NCBI GenBank assembly: GCA_022763045.1 | Contig: JALEGI010000012.1 | Location: forward strand, 1 to 64,000 | Direction of reading: 5' to 3' | Length of the DNA: 64,000 nucleotides | Origin: Simkaniaceae bacterium | GTDB taxonomy: Bacteria > Chlamydiota > Chlamydiia > Chlamydiales > JACRBE01 | Part shown: positions 1 to 9,200 of the stretch, piece by piece | How positions within the stretch are numbered: position 1 is the first letter of the stretch | Layout: each line of letters starts with the position of its first letter | Translations under genes and position numbers: made by a program | Notes under the pieces: model-generated | The model's input: the letters and a program-made list of their open reading frames with translations, nothing else | Databases searched by the model: none | Told to the model about the DNA's origin: nothing

Positions 1-97
1 GGGGGCCCCAGATTTGCGCTATCGCGACGAACCAAGCGTATAGATAATACGTGTGAGGAGCGATAGGGTGAAGATGGGGTGCCATGATGCGGCCAAA
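1..97 (+). repeat. Structured dispersed repeat, copy A
   Basis: The first 66 bases are identical to 43349-43414, and the remainder matches the sequence after the insertion in that copy (to about 43612). Nested pairing is visible: CCCCA (6-10) with TGGGG (75-79), CTATCGC (19-25) with GCGATAG (60-66), and CGTAT (37-41) with ATACG (47-51). Conserved unpaired stretches are GCGACG, CCAA, GAGGAG and GTGAAGAT. A diverged reverse-strand copy at 34559-34664 keeps these helices with compensatory changes, which suggests a structured RNA or a hairpin DNA element. The element begins at the window edge and may extend further left. Its function is unknown. Confidence 0.7.
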
Positions 98-133
98 GGG
101 CTGTGTTGCAGTTATGCAATACAGCCCTTTTAA
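98..133 (+). terminator. Hairpin plus T-run closing repeat copy A
   Basis: GGGCTGTGTTGCA pairs with TGCAATACAGCCC around a GTTA loop and is followed by TTTT, the form of an intrinsic terminator. The same hairpin, without the T-run, closes the copy at 43613-43640. If the repeat is transcribed, this would be its 3' end; otherwise it ends transcription from a gene left of the window. Confidence 0.6.
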
Positions 134-200
134 CTCGCCCCTAGTGATTAAAGATTTTAGTTGGACCTCATTTCCTATTCTCGAAAAAGCGTGAACAAAG

Positions 201-206
201 TATACT
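201..206 (+). promoter_or_regulatory. TATACT -10 box close to the SurA-like start codon
   Basis: TATACT ends 7 bases before the ATG at 214, there is no Shine-Dalgarno sequence between them, and no good -35 hexamer is visible. The same hexamer sits 6-8 bases before hisS, gltX, murA and epmB. A sigma70-type start would fall at or next to the ATG. Confidence 0.4.
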
Positions 207-213
207 CCCTTTC

Positions 214-1227
214 ATGAAACGTATCATCTTAGCTCTAGCCCTCGCATTTGGCACCCTCGCTGCAAGCGATCTACAGATTGCCTACAACAACCGCATTGTT
301 GCCAAAGTAGGAGATAAAAATTTCTCTTTACTCGATGTTGTCAAAAAAATGGATGTCCTCCTTTTGACACACGATCCCGAAACCTTCGAAACTCTCGAAA
401 AGCGCTACCAATTCTACATGTCTCAATGGAAGCATACGCTCAAAGAGATGATCGACGATGAGCTAATTTTACACGATTCAGAGAGCAAAGAGTACATCAA
501 CGTAAGCGATGGCGATGTTCGCGAAGAGATCTCAAACCGCTTCGGCCCCAATATTTTGACAAACCTCAATAAGGTGGGCCTCACTCACGAGACAGCACAA
601 GAGATGATTCGCTCGGAGCTTATCGTTCGCCAAATGTCGTGGTTCCGCGCCTACGCTAAGGCGATGACCGATGTAACGCCAAACAAGGTGAAGCACTCGT
701 ATACCGCCTTTTTAAAAGAGCACCCCCCAAAAGAGGAGTGGACCTACCAGATGCTCTCGATCCGCGGAGAAGATGAATCTCTGTGTGAGCAGGCGGCAAA
801 ACAGGCCCAAGAGCTCATCACCAAGGGAAGCACATTTGACTCTGTCGCTGAAAAGCTCTCTTCTGATCGTGTCATTATCAAAGCGTCAAACGACTTTACC
901 GTCGATAACAAAAGCATTTCAGATGCGCATAAAAAAGTCCTCTCGTCACTGCCTCTCAAAACCTTCAGCTCACCTGTAGCAGAGAAGAGCCGACGTGGAC
1001 AAGGCATGGTCTACCGCATCTACAATTTAAAAGAGCACACGATCACCAATCCTCCTGCTTTTGAGAAGGTGGCTGATCGCATCAAAGACAACCTACTGAA
1101 CATTGCAGCCGACAAGCGTAAAAGGGAATACGTTGAGACTCTGAAGAGCGACTCAATCTACGACGATGAATTTATCAAAGAGATGACGCCACCAGATTAT
1201 CAACCCTTTGCCCTTGTGTCGCGATGA
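214..1227 (+). CDS. SurA-like periplasmic chaperone / parvulin-type peptidyl-prolyl isomerase
   Basis: The 337-residue protein starts with a signal peptide (about residues 1-17, positive MKR then a hydrophobic run ending TLAAS), so it is exported. Residues 25-165 resemble the helical N-domain of SurA, and about 170-275 is a parvulin-like (PpiC) segment that looks degenerate. SurA-type proteins escort outer-membrane proteins through the periplasm; the family assignment rests on overall pattern and I cannot say whether isomerase activity remains. Its stop overlaps the ksgA start as ATGA, so the two genes are translationally coupled. In C. trachomatis a hypothetical gene (CT355 by memory) sits next to ksgA in the same way. 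Confidence 0.7.
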   Translation: MKRIILALALAFGTLAASDLQIAYNNRIVAKVGDKNFSLLDVVKKMDVLLLTHDPETFETLEKRYQFYMSQWKHTLKEMIDDELILHDSESKEYINVSDGDVREEISNRFGPNILTNLNKVGLTHETAQEMIRSELIVRQMSWFRAYAKAMTDVTPNKVKHSYTAFLKEHPPKEEWTYQMLSIRGEDESLCEQAAKQAQELITKGSTFDSVAEKLSSDRVIIKASNDFTVDNKSISDAHKKVLSSLPLKTFSSPVAEKSRRGQGMVYRIYNLKEHTITNPPAFEKVADRIKDNLLNIAADKRKREYVETLKSDSIYDDEFIKEMTPPDYQPFALVSR

Positions 1228-1949
1228 TTTCACCCACCCTCATTCACTCCCGCCTTGCAGAGATTGAGGGTTCAGCCAAACGCTCCCTATCACAAAACTT
1301 TCTGATCGACGGCAACACAGCGCGTAAAATCGTCAATTCAGCCCAAGTTAGCGGAAAAAAAGTCCTTGAAATTGGTCCTGGCCTTGGCAGTTTAACCGAA
1401 TCTCTTCTCGCGGCAGATGCTGATGTCACAGCTGTCGAGTGTGATCGTCGATTTGCCCCCATCTTAGAGCGCCTTCCAATTAATTTAATCATGGGGGATG
1501 CGCTTAAAATTGACCTATCTGCTCATTTAGAAGAGGGCGCTTCAGTAGTCGCAAATTTACCCTACCATATTTCGTCAAAGCTCATTGAAAAGCTTTTACT
1601 AACCCCCTATCGCCTGACAATTACTGTGATGATTCAAAAGGAGCTGGCACAACGTTTTGCCAATGGGCCCTGCGATCGCTACATGACAGCATTAATTCGC
1701 TGCCTAGGAGAATGCTCGCTTCTCTTTGACGTCTCATCAAGCTGCTTTTTCCCAAGACCAAGCGTGACCTCTTCGATTCTTCAAATCAAAAAAGAGCGGA
1801 CTGTCACTCAAGAGCAGGCAAAAGAGCTGCGAGAGCTTTTCATGCACAAGCGCAAAAAAATCAAAGGGATGGACCGCCGCCCCCAAGAGCTCTCAATAGA
1901 GGAGCTCTACTGGTTCATCTCACGCTCTAAATCGTCTAACTTAGGCTGA
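1224..1949 (+). CDS. ksgA: 16S rRNA (adenine1518/1519-N6) dimethyltransferase
   Basis: KsgA/RsmA uses S-adenosylmethionine to dimethylate two adjacent adenines near the 3' end of 16S rRNA, a late step of small-subunit assembly. Seen here: QNFLID (24-29), the SAM-binding loop EIGPGLG (49-55) and the catalytic NLPY motif (111-114). At 241 residues it is somewhat shorter than the usual 260-280, mostly in the C-terminal helical domain. It overlaps the preceding gene by ATGA, and its last 43 bases overlap the convergent gene at 1907-2266. Confidence 0.92.
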   Translation: MISPTLIHSRLAEIEGSAKRSLSQNFLIDGNTARKIVNSAQVSGKKVLEIGPGLGSLTESLLAADADVTAVECDRRFAPILERLPINLIMGDALKIDLSAHLEEGASVVANLPYHISSKLIEKLLLTPYRLTITVMIQKELAQRFANGPCDRYMTALIRCLGECSLLFDVSSSCFFPRPSVTSSILQIKKERTVTQEQAKELRELFMHKRKKIKGMDRRPQELSIEELYWFISRSKSSNLG

Positions 1950-2266
1950 ATGCGAGTGATAATCGTTTCGGCGTCTGTTGACTCCCAATCACTAAACTCT
2001 TCTCTCAAAGCTGGAATCGACTGAAGATTCATTCCTTCAGTAAGAGTCATGATATTAGAAAGGTGGGTATGCAAGACGAGCTTTGAGCTATTGTGCTCTG
2101 CCTTGCTCAAGTTTGGATCGTCAGCACGCTCTTTATAATTTGCGATCTCATCATTCATTAGCTGAACTTTCTTTTTTACAGGCTGCAGTTTATCGTCAAC
2201 CTGGCTTGGCTCATCTGGTGGAGGGACCGACCTCTTCTCTCCTAATCCTCCTGGGATATCTGACAT
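1907..2266 (-). CDS. Small hydrophilic protein of unknown function
   Basis: The 119-residue charged protein has no signal peptide or membrane segment. The N-terminal 25 residues are rich in Pro, Gly and Asp, and the rest looks helical with likely coiled-coil character. The start is supported by GGAG upstream of the ATG at 2266. The gene lies directly downstream of dacF on the same strand, its first 25 bases overlapping the dacF 3' end, and its 3' end overlaps ksgA tail to tail. I recognise no family. A chlamydial secreted or structural small protein is possible but nothing in the sequence proves it. Confidence 0.6.
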   Translation of the reverse strand: MSDIPGGLGEKRSVPPPDEPSQVDDKLQPVKKKVQLMNDEIANYKERADDPNLSKAEHNSSKLVLHTHLSNIMTLTEGMNLQSIPALREEFSDWESTDAETIITRIQPKLDDLEREMNQ

Positions 2267-3591
2267 GCTCTACTTCTCCTAATTAATAATGCTCCACCAA
2301 TAACACCAAGTACTAGTAGCAACAACCATATTAATTTTAATATAGTAAAAAAGCGCAGAAGTTTAAAGAAAAGAGTTTCTTTAACATTAACTTTAGAAAA
2401 AATTGGAACGTTAATTATTAATTTTCCCCACTCGTTTTTAACTAAGATCTCCCCTACTCTTTCCCCCTTTTTAATAGGTGCAACTAACTCATTAAAAACA
2501 AGTTGTGTTTCAATTTTAGGCTCCTCTGATGGATAATAACTTAAAAAGACATCCTCTTTAATCGTCGCCTTCAGTCGCTGATTTGAATGCCCTACTTCTC
2601 TAACAAAATTTGTCTCTTTTTGCTTATAAAGTGGTCTCGACTGCAGCTTTTCTGAAAATCCCGCATCAAAGAGGGTGATCGCATCACGGTAATTTTGCCT
2701 TCCCTCAGGAGCTTTGAAAATCACGGCAATGAGCTCACGATCCCCATTATTTGCAATGGCGACAAGGCAGTTACCTGCCGCATCAGTATAGCCTGTCTTA
2801 CCACCAATCGCATGAGGGTAGTAAAATTTTCCCGGCTTGAGTAGCCGATTACTATTAATGATATCAATGGGAGGCTGCTTATTTGTCTTAGGACGTTGGA
2901 ACTCAACTGTATTTAAAATCTTGCGAATAATAGGGTGCTTAAGCGCCTCACGGGTAATTTTGGCAAGCTCACACGCTGTTGTTTTATGAGTTGGATAGTG
3001 AAGCCCGTGGGGATTGGCAAAATGGGTTTGCCTGCACCCAATGTGTTTAAGATACGCATTAAAGGCATCCATAAAGTGCGGGATTGTTCCTCCAAGATGA
3101 TTTGCAACGACATTGGAGGCGTCATTACCAGAGGTGAGGATAATTCCATACAAAAGCGCCTCGATGGGGAGCTTTTCATTACTACATATATTAAATGAGG
3201 TCCCATCTGGTTGAAGATAGTAGGCAGGGAAAGCATAGTCACTCTCGATCTTCTGTTTGCCCGTCACCTTTTTAAGTAAATCACTGGTTGCCAAGCACTC
3301 ATCATCGAATTTTCCATCTAAGAGCTCGACAACATAGAGAAGAGTCGCAATTTTTGTCGTTGAGGCTGGATAAGTTTGTGCATCACCGCGCTTTGAATAG
3401 AGAACCTTTCCACTGTTTGCATCCATCAATACAGCGTAGGGAGACTTGACCTTCACCTTTAAAGGCTGACCAAAAACCGAGGTGATGGCTAGAGCCCCAA
3501 AAAAAAATTGAACCTTGAACCCGCAAGATAAACCGGCTGAACGTAAAATATTTAAGGGAATCAAGCAAAACTCCAGGGGAGACCATTCCAT
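2242..3591 (-). CDS. dacF: D-alanyl-D-alanine carboxypeptidase (penicillin-binding protein)
   Basis: DacF-type enzymes trim the terminal D-Ala from peptidoglycan stem peptides in the periplasm. All three serine-transferase motifs are present (numbered from the ATG at 3591): SxxK as STTK (77-80), SGN (154-156) and KTG (265-267). The C-terminus has a membrane segment (about 20 hydrophobic residues) followed by a basic RRSR tail, so it should be membrane-anchored. I chose the ATG at 3591 because AGAGG sits just upstream; an in-frame extension to 3693 lacks such support. The N-terminus is odd: the likely signal sequence lies about 25 residues in and is crossed by a run of nine A (T on the coding strand). 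The position matches CT551. Confidence 0.88.
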   Translation of the reverse strand: MEWSPLEFCLIPLNILRSAGLSCGFKVQFFFGALAITSVFGQPLKVKVKSPYAVLMDANSGKVLYSKRGDAQTYPASTTKIATLLYVVELLDGKFDDECLATSDLLKKVTGKQKIESDYAFPAYYLQPDGTSFNICSNEKLPIEALLYGIILTSGNDASNVVANHLGGTIPHFMDAFNAYLKHIGCRQTHFANPHGLHYPTHKTTACELAKITREALKHPIIRKILNTVEFQRPKTNKQPPIDIINSNRLLKPGKFYYPHAIGGKTGYTDAAGNCLVAIANNGDRELIAVIFKAPEGRQNYRDAITLFDAGFSEKLQSRPLYKQKETNFVREVGHSNQRLKATIKEDVFLSYYPSEEPKIETQLVFNELVAPIKKGERVGEILVKNEWGKLIINVPIFSKVNVKETLFFKLLRFFTILKLIWLLLLVLGVIGGALLIRRSRACQISQED

Positions 3592-3730
3592 CAAACCTCT
3601 TTGCAAAAAAGAAGGGGGGCCTCTATTAAGAGAATTAAGTGGCCACTTACAGGCCGTACATCCAAGACTAAGCGAAACGGAGATTTGGATCAATCTCTAT
3701 TGACGCAGCGTCTTTTATGCATGGAGTAAA

Positions 3731-4180
3731 ATGTTAAATCCAGTCGAATTAGAACAGACGTATTGCGAATTCATGAAGAATTTGCGCAGGTGGCTACCTG
3801 ATGGAATTATCGATGTCGATCTCTTTTTACTTAAAGAGTTTGACCTTCTTGGAGAGGACGATGAAGACGAGAATGAAAACATTCTCCAATCACAATTCCC
3901 CTTCTATTTTCACGTTGTTGAAACTGCAGACAAAGTGACCCTTTTCAACAATCAGTTTGCCGTATGGATTGTCCCAAAAGTAATTCAAGGGGTCCCCACA
4001 ACCTTGACCTTGATCTCACTTGTTGAAGATGAAACGGATCCCAAGCTAGAAATTGTCTTCACAACATCAGGGATCTACAACACACCCAAAACAGTCTTGA
4101 AAGTGCTTCGCTACTTCTTAACAGAGGTTATTGATACTGAGGCTGTTATACAATCGATCGGTCGCTCTGAAGGCGCCTAA
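3731..4180 (+). CDS. Conserved chlamydial hypothetical protein (CT550-like by position)
   Basis: The 149-residue acidic protein has an Asp/Glu-rich patch (about residues 40-50), no signal peptide and no membrane segment. It lies between dacF and the anti-sigma factor gene exactly as CT550 does in C. trachomatis, and I assign it by that position rather than by a recognised domain. The compact alternating hydrophobic pattern resembles small chaperone-like folds such as type III secretion chaperones, but this is only an impression. Its 3' end overlaps the convergent rsbW-like gene by 35 bases. Confidence 0.65.
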   Translation: MLNPVELEQTYCEFMKNLRRWLPDGIIDVDLFLLKEFDLLGEDDEDENENILQSQFPFYFHVVETADKVTLFNNQFAVWIVPKVIQGVPTTLTLISLVEDETDPKLEIVFTTSGIYNTPKTVLKVLRYFLTEVIDTEAVIQSIGRSEGA

Positions 4181-4580
4181 CTAGCGTCAAATAGTTACAA
4201 CTTCCCTTGCGCTGATAGTGCACATCATCCATTAAATTGAAAATCAAACCAATTCCAAGCCCGCCAATTTTACGCTCTTCAAGAGATGCGCTAGAATGAA
4301 TCTCGCTTTTGTGCTCTAAAGGATTGAATGGAATTCCCCAGTCGCGAATCACAAGAGTCAAATTGCCCTGATCCCCCTCAAAATCGATTTCAATCTCGCC
4401 ACGAGCATCTCCATAAGCGTAGTGAACGATATTGACTAGAGCCTCTTCAACAGCTAGTTCGATTTTTTTTGTCTCGGCACTTTCAAAACCGCACCGGGCT
4501 AGGCGCGTTTGGATCCACTTCATCATTTTAGGCAAGCGCTTGAGCTCTGCATTGAAGCGTTTTGATTCGACATGATACAT
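4146..4580 (-). CDS. rsbW: RsbW-type anti-sigma factor serine kinase
   Basis: This is a HATPase_c protein of the RsbW/SpoIIAB family (144 residues). The N-box reads EEALVNIVHYAY (about 45-56), the G1 box RDWGIPF and the G2 region GGLGIGLI. Such proteins bind ATP, hold a sigma factor or phosphorylate an anti-anti-sigma partner, and belong to the partner-switching network that regulates chlamydial sigma factors. The position matches CT549. No Shine-Dalgarno sequence is obvious before the ATG at 4580. The 3' end overlaps the CT550-like gene. Confidence 0.88.
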   Translation of the reverse strand: MYHVESKRFNAELKRLPKMMKWIQTRLARCGFESAETKKIELAVEEALVNIVHYAYGDARGEIEIDFEGDQGNLTLVIRDWGIPFNPLEHKSEIHSSASLEERKIGGLGIGLIFNLMDDVHYQRKGSCNYLTLVRRLQSDRSIV

Positions 4581-4717
4581 GAAAACCTACTAAATATTTG
4601 AGGCGAAGGTTATACAGCAAAAACTCTTTTTGATAAAGTTTTTGTTAACATATTTTAAGTGTTATCTAAGATATACTGGCTCAAGAAAAAATTTTCAACA
4701 GCAACGCAAGCCCTGAT

Positions 4718-5335
4718 TTACTGCTTAGCGGCAATCGCAGCAGAGAGCGCTTGCGTAATTTTAGCTGCAAGATTTTGAAAGGCAGGATCAATTGAGGCGA
4801 GCGAAGCCCCCTCTTGAGAGTCGAGCTGGCCAAGAGAAAAGTTGAGGACAGAATCCTCGGGTCCATTAGGTGGATCAAAGGTAAGATCGAAAAAGTTATC
4901 GGGGTCAACATAGTCAAAATCACTTGATGCAGAGATTTTTGTCGGCCCGAAAATTTTCTCGCCGGTTTCAAGATCGATCAGTGAGACCACAGCGCTCACA
5001 TTGCGCCTCCCCTCATTATCGACAATCCTGTGGAGAATCTTTGTGCTACCATCTTTGCGTCTATACTGATAGCCGATGACTTCAGTACACAGTGTAGTCA
5101 GCTCTCCTTCTAGAAGGTAGCGCGCATCGTGACTTGCGTAGGTGAAAACGCCTGATCGATTTAAAATTGAGATAAGCGATGTTGTGAGCCGGCCATCGGT
5201 ATCTTTTTTGAGAAAAGGAACATCGACTGTGGCGACCCCACTCGATTGGACTCGGTAGCCGCAACTTGATAGAAGCAGACTAGTGGCGACGAGGCAGCTT
5301 GCTAGTGTTTTCGGCAATCGCTTTTTGCTTTGCAT
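4718..5335 (-). CDS. LptE-like outer-membrane lipoprotein (CT548-like by position)
   Basis: From the ATG at 5335 the 205-residue protein has a lipoprotein signal ending LLLSSC at about residue 24, so Cys becomes the acylated first residue. The mature start CGYRVQSSG and the following segment on repeat and strand-rich positions resemble LptE, the lipoprotein that plugs the LptD lipopolysaccharide translocon. The match is by pattern, not a confirmed domain. A longer in-frame start at 5476 would place the signal sequence internally and is rejected. The gene overlaps the upstream TPR gene by 56 bases, so the two are co-transcribed and probably coupled. Confidence 0.65.
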   Translation of the reverse strand: MQSKKRLPKTLASCLVATSLLLSSCGYRVQSSGVATVDVPFLKKDTDGRLTTSLISILNRSGVFTYASHDARYLLEGELTTLCTEVIGYQYRRKDGSTKILHRIVDNEGRRNVSAVVSLIDLETGEKIFGPTKISASSDFDYVDPDNFFDLTFDPPNGPEDSVLNFSLGQLDSQEGASLASIDPAFQNLAAKITQALSAAIAAKQ

Positions 5336-6269
5336 GGTGTGAGAGTCTCTCTTTAGCGATTTCGGCTGTCGGGGTTCCGCCGTAGCGAATGACAATGCTC
5401 TTGTAGTAGACATCAGCTGCATCGGGTTTTTTCTTACGCTCCCAATAGCGAGCATGAGTGAGTAGATCTTTTGCAAACCAATCTTTTAGGTTAGCAATCT
5501 CTTCCCATGCTGTATGTACGCGCTCATCTGTTGGGTAGTTGCGTTGAAATTTTTCTGTTGAAATCGTCGCGAGCTCGATAAAGTCTGGATCAGGAAAGAG
5601 CTTTTTTGATTTTAACACATAGGTATTAACGATCCCAAGATAGGCCTCAGGAGTGAGTGCGTGTTTTGGAAAGCGCCTCACGAACGTTTTGTATGAGTCG
5701 ATCGCATCATCATAATCGCTAAGTGAGGCTTGAAGTTTTGCTTTGCGAAAGAGCGACTGGGCTGCTAGCTCATCGCGAGGGAATGCAGAAATCACTTCTT
5801 CGAAAATTGTGATGGCATCGTGACGCGCACCCTGCCATTTTGGCATGTGGTGTGAATCAAAGACGTGCTTTTTGACGCCGCCACTAAACTCAAGCGCAAT
5901 CTCGTACTTATTTTTAACTGCATCTTCAAAGTGCTTTAGTGAGGCGTAGCTTGCTAGATATTTTGAAAACCAATCGTTTGCGTAGGTAAGCTCTCCGCGC
6001 TCTTGGCAGGCGATGCCAGCGTAGTAGGTCGCTTCCGAGGCAAATGAGCAATCGGGATAGAGGTTTAAGATCGCCTTTGAGTATTGAAGAGCGTAGTTCC
6101 ACTGCTTGCTTTGAATCGACTCGATCATCTTATCGTAGTATTCGTGGGCGGGGGGAAGCTTCTCGACATAGTGTCTTGTACGCACAACACGAGAGAGCGG
6201 ACTCTCTGCGAGTAGAGGAGTTGTTAAAAAAGTTCCTAGTAAAAGTAAGTTAAAAAGATAGCGATTCAT
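5280..6269 (-). CDS. Exported TPR protein, BamD/YbgF-like (CT547-like by position)
   Basis: The 329-residue protein has a signal peptide (about 1-21, ending LLAE). It is then almost entirely helical, with TPR-type repeats: YALQYSKAILNLYPD near 60-74, IFEEVISAFPRD near 155-166, and SYKTFVRRFPKHALTPEAYLG near 190-210. This spacing of Pro and aromatic residues is typical of BamD (YfiO/ComL) and related envelope scaffolds that help assemble outer-membrane proteins. No lipobox Cys is present, so it would be soluble and periplasmic rather than lipid-anchored. It heads a two-gene unit with the LptE-like gene. In C. trachomatis CT546, a predicted outer-membrane protein, lies between this gene and dnaE; it is absent here. 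Confidence 0.7.
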   Translation of the reverse strand: MNRYLFNLLLLGTFLTTPLLAESPLSRVVRTRHYVEKLPPAHEYYDKMIESIQSKQWNYALQYSKAILNLYPDCSFASEATYYAGIACQERGELTYANDWFSKYLASYASLKHFEDAVKNKYEIALEFSGGVKKHVFDSHHMPKWQGARHDAITIFEEVISAFPRDELAAQSLFRKAKLQASLSDYDDAIDSYKTFVRRFPKHALTPEAYLGIVNTYVLKSKKLFPDPDFIELATISTEKFQRNYPTDERVHTAWEEIANLKDWFAKDLLTHARYWERKKKPDAADVYYKSIVIRYGGTPTAEIAKERLSHHAKQKAIAENTSKLPRRH

Positions 6270-6293
6270 AGAGACTATGATAGTGTAATTGAC

Positions 6294-9200
6294 CTATTCG
6301 GTCAACTCAGCTGATTGACAAAAAGGCAATTTTAGCAGGAATTTTTCTACAGTATCGCACCATTCAATGCCTGAGTGACTATCAATAAAGAGTTTATTTA
6401 CCACTTCATCGCCTGAAATAAAGTTTAGATGGATCTCTGCATCACCCGCAAAATCACTAAATAGCCTGCGTAATTTCAAGACGTCGGTGAGACGCACCTT
6501 ATCGATATCTACCTTTACGTGCACTTTTTTCGTCACAACCGGCTCCTTGGGGGCTTGTTTGCGCTTTTTACTGCGCATTTTCACTTGGAATTGCGCCGCT
6601 TCAACGGCTTCATTGCACGATGCGAGCACTGCTTCATCAACTTCGGGAAGCGAATCAAGCCAGCGACATTGCAACTTCAAGTCGCCCTCATTTCGCTCTA
6701 AAATTAAGACAGCTAAAATTAGTGCATTTTCATCGAGAAGATGCCCTTTGTGCGCGAAAAGCTCAGGCCAAACGGGCAGCTCAAAGCGCTCGATGCCATT
6801 ACTAATTGTTAAAATCGCAAACTTTTTCTGCGTCTTATTGGAGATGCGCACATTGCACGTCTCAATAACAAAAACCGTTTTAACAACACTTTTATCGGGC
6901 ATTTGATCGAGTTGATCGACCGCTGTAATTTCGAGCTTGTCGACAATCTCTTTAAACTCATCAATCGGATGGCCTGTAAGATAAAACCCAATCAGCTCTT
7001 TTTCACGCTTTAGAATTTCGAGCTTTTCTCCCTCAATGGCCTCAGCTTTTGGCTCTTTGAAATGCGCCTGGTCGCCATCGGAGAAAAGATCCATGATCCC
7101 CTTTTTCTTCTCCTTTTGCTCTTTGACAATTGCGTCAAAGTGCTCTTGGAGCAGCCTTTGCATTCCAGCGCGCGTATCGCCGGTGAAATCAAAAGCTCCC
7201 GCATCGATGAGAATTTCAATCACCTTTTTTCCAACGCGTGAGTGATCGATGCGCTGCATAAAATCATAGAGCGATTGGTAGGGGCGCGCAGCTAAAATGG
7301 CATCGACAACCGACTCTCCAACGCCTTTAATCGCATTGAGTGAAAAGCGAATGCCCGAGGCAGTTGCGACAAATTCGTGCGCAGACTCATTGACATCGGG
7401 TGACAAAATCGCAATATTCATCGCCTGACATTCACGAATGTGCTTAGCAACTTTGCCAATATCATCGAGATCGCAGCTCATGAGCGCCGCCATCCACTGT
7501 CCTGGGTAGTTTGCCTTGAAAAATGCTGTAATGTAGGTGATGAAGGCGTAGGCAGTCGCGTGTGATTTGTTGAAACCATATGAGGCAAACTTTTCGACCT
7601 TCTCAAAAATGGTCATTGCAAGAGCCGCTTCAAGCCCGTGCTCTTCGGCACCTGACTTGAACTTCTCCCCCTGTTTTGCCATCTCCTGCTTATCTTTTTT
7701 ACCCATCGCGCGACGCAGAACGTCCCCTTCCCCGAGCGAATAGCCCGCAAGGCGCTGAGCAATTGCCATCACCTGCTCTTGGTAAACGATAATGCCGTAG
7801 GTTTCGAGAAGAATATCTTTCATCAAGGGGTGATCGATTTCGATCTCCTCTTTGCCGTGCTTACGGCGACAGAAGGAGGGAATCATCTCCATCGGACCGG
7901 GGCGATAGAGGGCGCCTACAGCGATAATCTCTTCAAACTTATCGATGTGCAGCTGGCGCGCGAGGTCTTGCATCCCGGAAGATTCAAGCTGGAAGATCCC
8001 AAGCGTTTGCCCCTGATTGAGCAGATCAAATGTTGGGCTGTCATCCAGGTGTAGGTTCACCCAATCGATATGGTTGCCCGTCGCCTCTTCAACAGCATTT
8101 GCCGCCTTTTGAATGCAGGTGAGTGTTTTCAAACCAAGGAAGTCAATCTTCAACATTCCAACGGTCTCAACAGGCTTCATTGAGTATTGGGTGACCAAAA
8201 TATCGGAATCTTTCGCATTACACACAGGGATATGATCCGTGAGCGGATCACCGCAAATGATGATCCCCGCAGCGTGGATACCCGTGTTGCGAATCGAGCC
8301 TTCAAGTTTGCGCGCAATGTCAATTACTCGCTTGGCATCCTCATCGCTCTCGTACATATCGGCAAAATCTGGATCGATCTCGAGCGCCTTTTCAAGCGTA
8401 ATGTTGAGATCATCGGGAACAAGCTTGGCGATCTGGTTCACCTTACCGAGTGAAACGCTCAAGACGCGTCCCACATCCTTAATCGCCATTTTGGCCTTCA
8501 TCGTACCAAATGTAATGATCTGCGCAACCTTATCGGTGCCATATTTTTTCAATGTATAGTCGATCACCTCAGAGCGGCGCTCCATGCAGATGTCGACGTC
8601 AATATCAGGATAAGAGAGTCGTTCCGGATTGATAAATCGCTCAAAGAACAGAGAAAAACGGAGCGGTTCGATGTCGGTGACACCAATTAGATACAAGATG
8701 ATCGACCCAACACCAGACCCCCGACCAGGACCGACTGGAATACCCTGCGATTTTGCCCAGAAAATGAAGTCGTGAACAATGAGTAGATAGTCGCAAAGTC
8801 CCTTTGAGGTGATGATCCCAATCTCATACTCAAGACGCTTTTTGACGACATCAAGCGGCTCCTCGTCAGGGTAGACCTCCTTGACCTTAGCAAGCTTTGC
8901 CTCATCATAGCGCGCCTCAATTCCCTTCGTGCAAAGCTCCATGAGATACTTCTCACTCTCTTCAACACGCTCCTCTTTGGCATACTCTTTGCCTTCAAGA
9001 GAGGGCGGGACAAAAACGGGGTAGAACTTCTTCTTGAAGTCGAACTGCATCTGACACTTTTCGGCAACAGCAAGAGTGTTTTCAAGCACTTGAGGAGCGT
9101 CACTAAAGACCTCTGCCATCTCCTCTGGCGACTTGAAATAGTACTCGTGTGACGAGAGAACCGAGCGCTTTGGATTGAGGATGCGATTTTTCGGAGTGCC

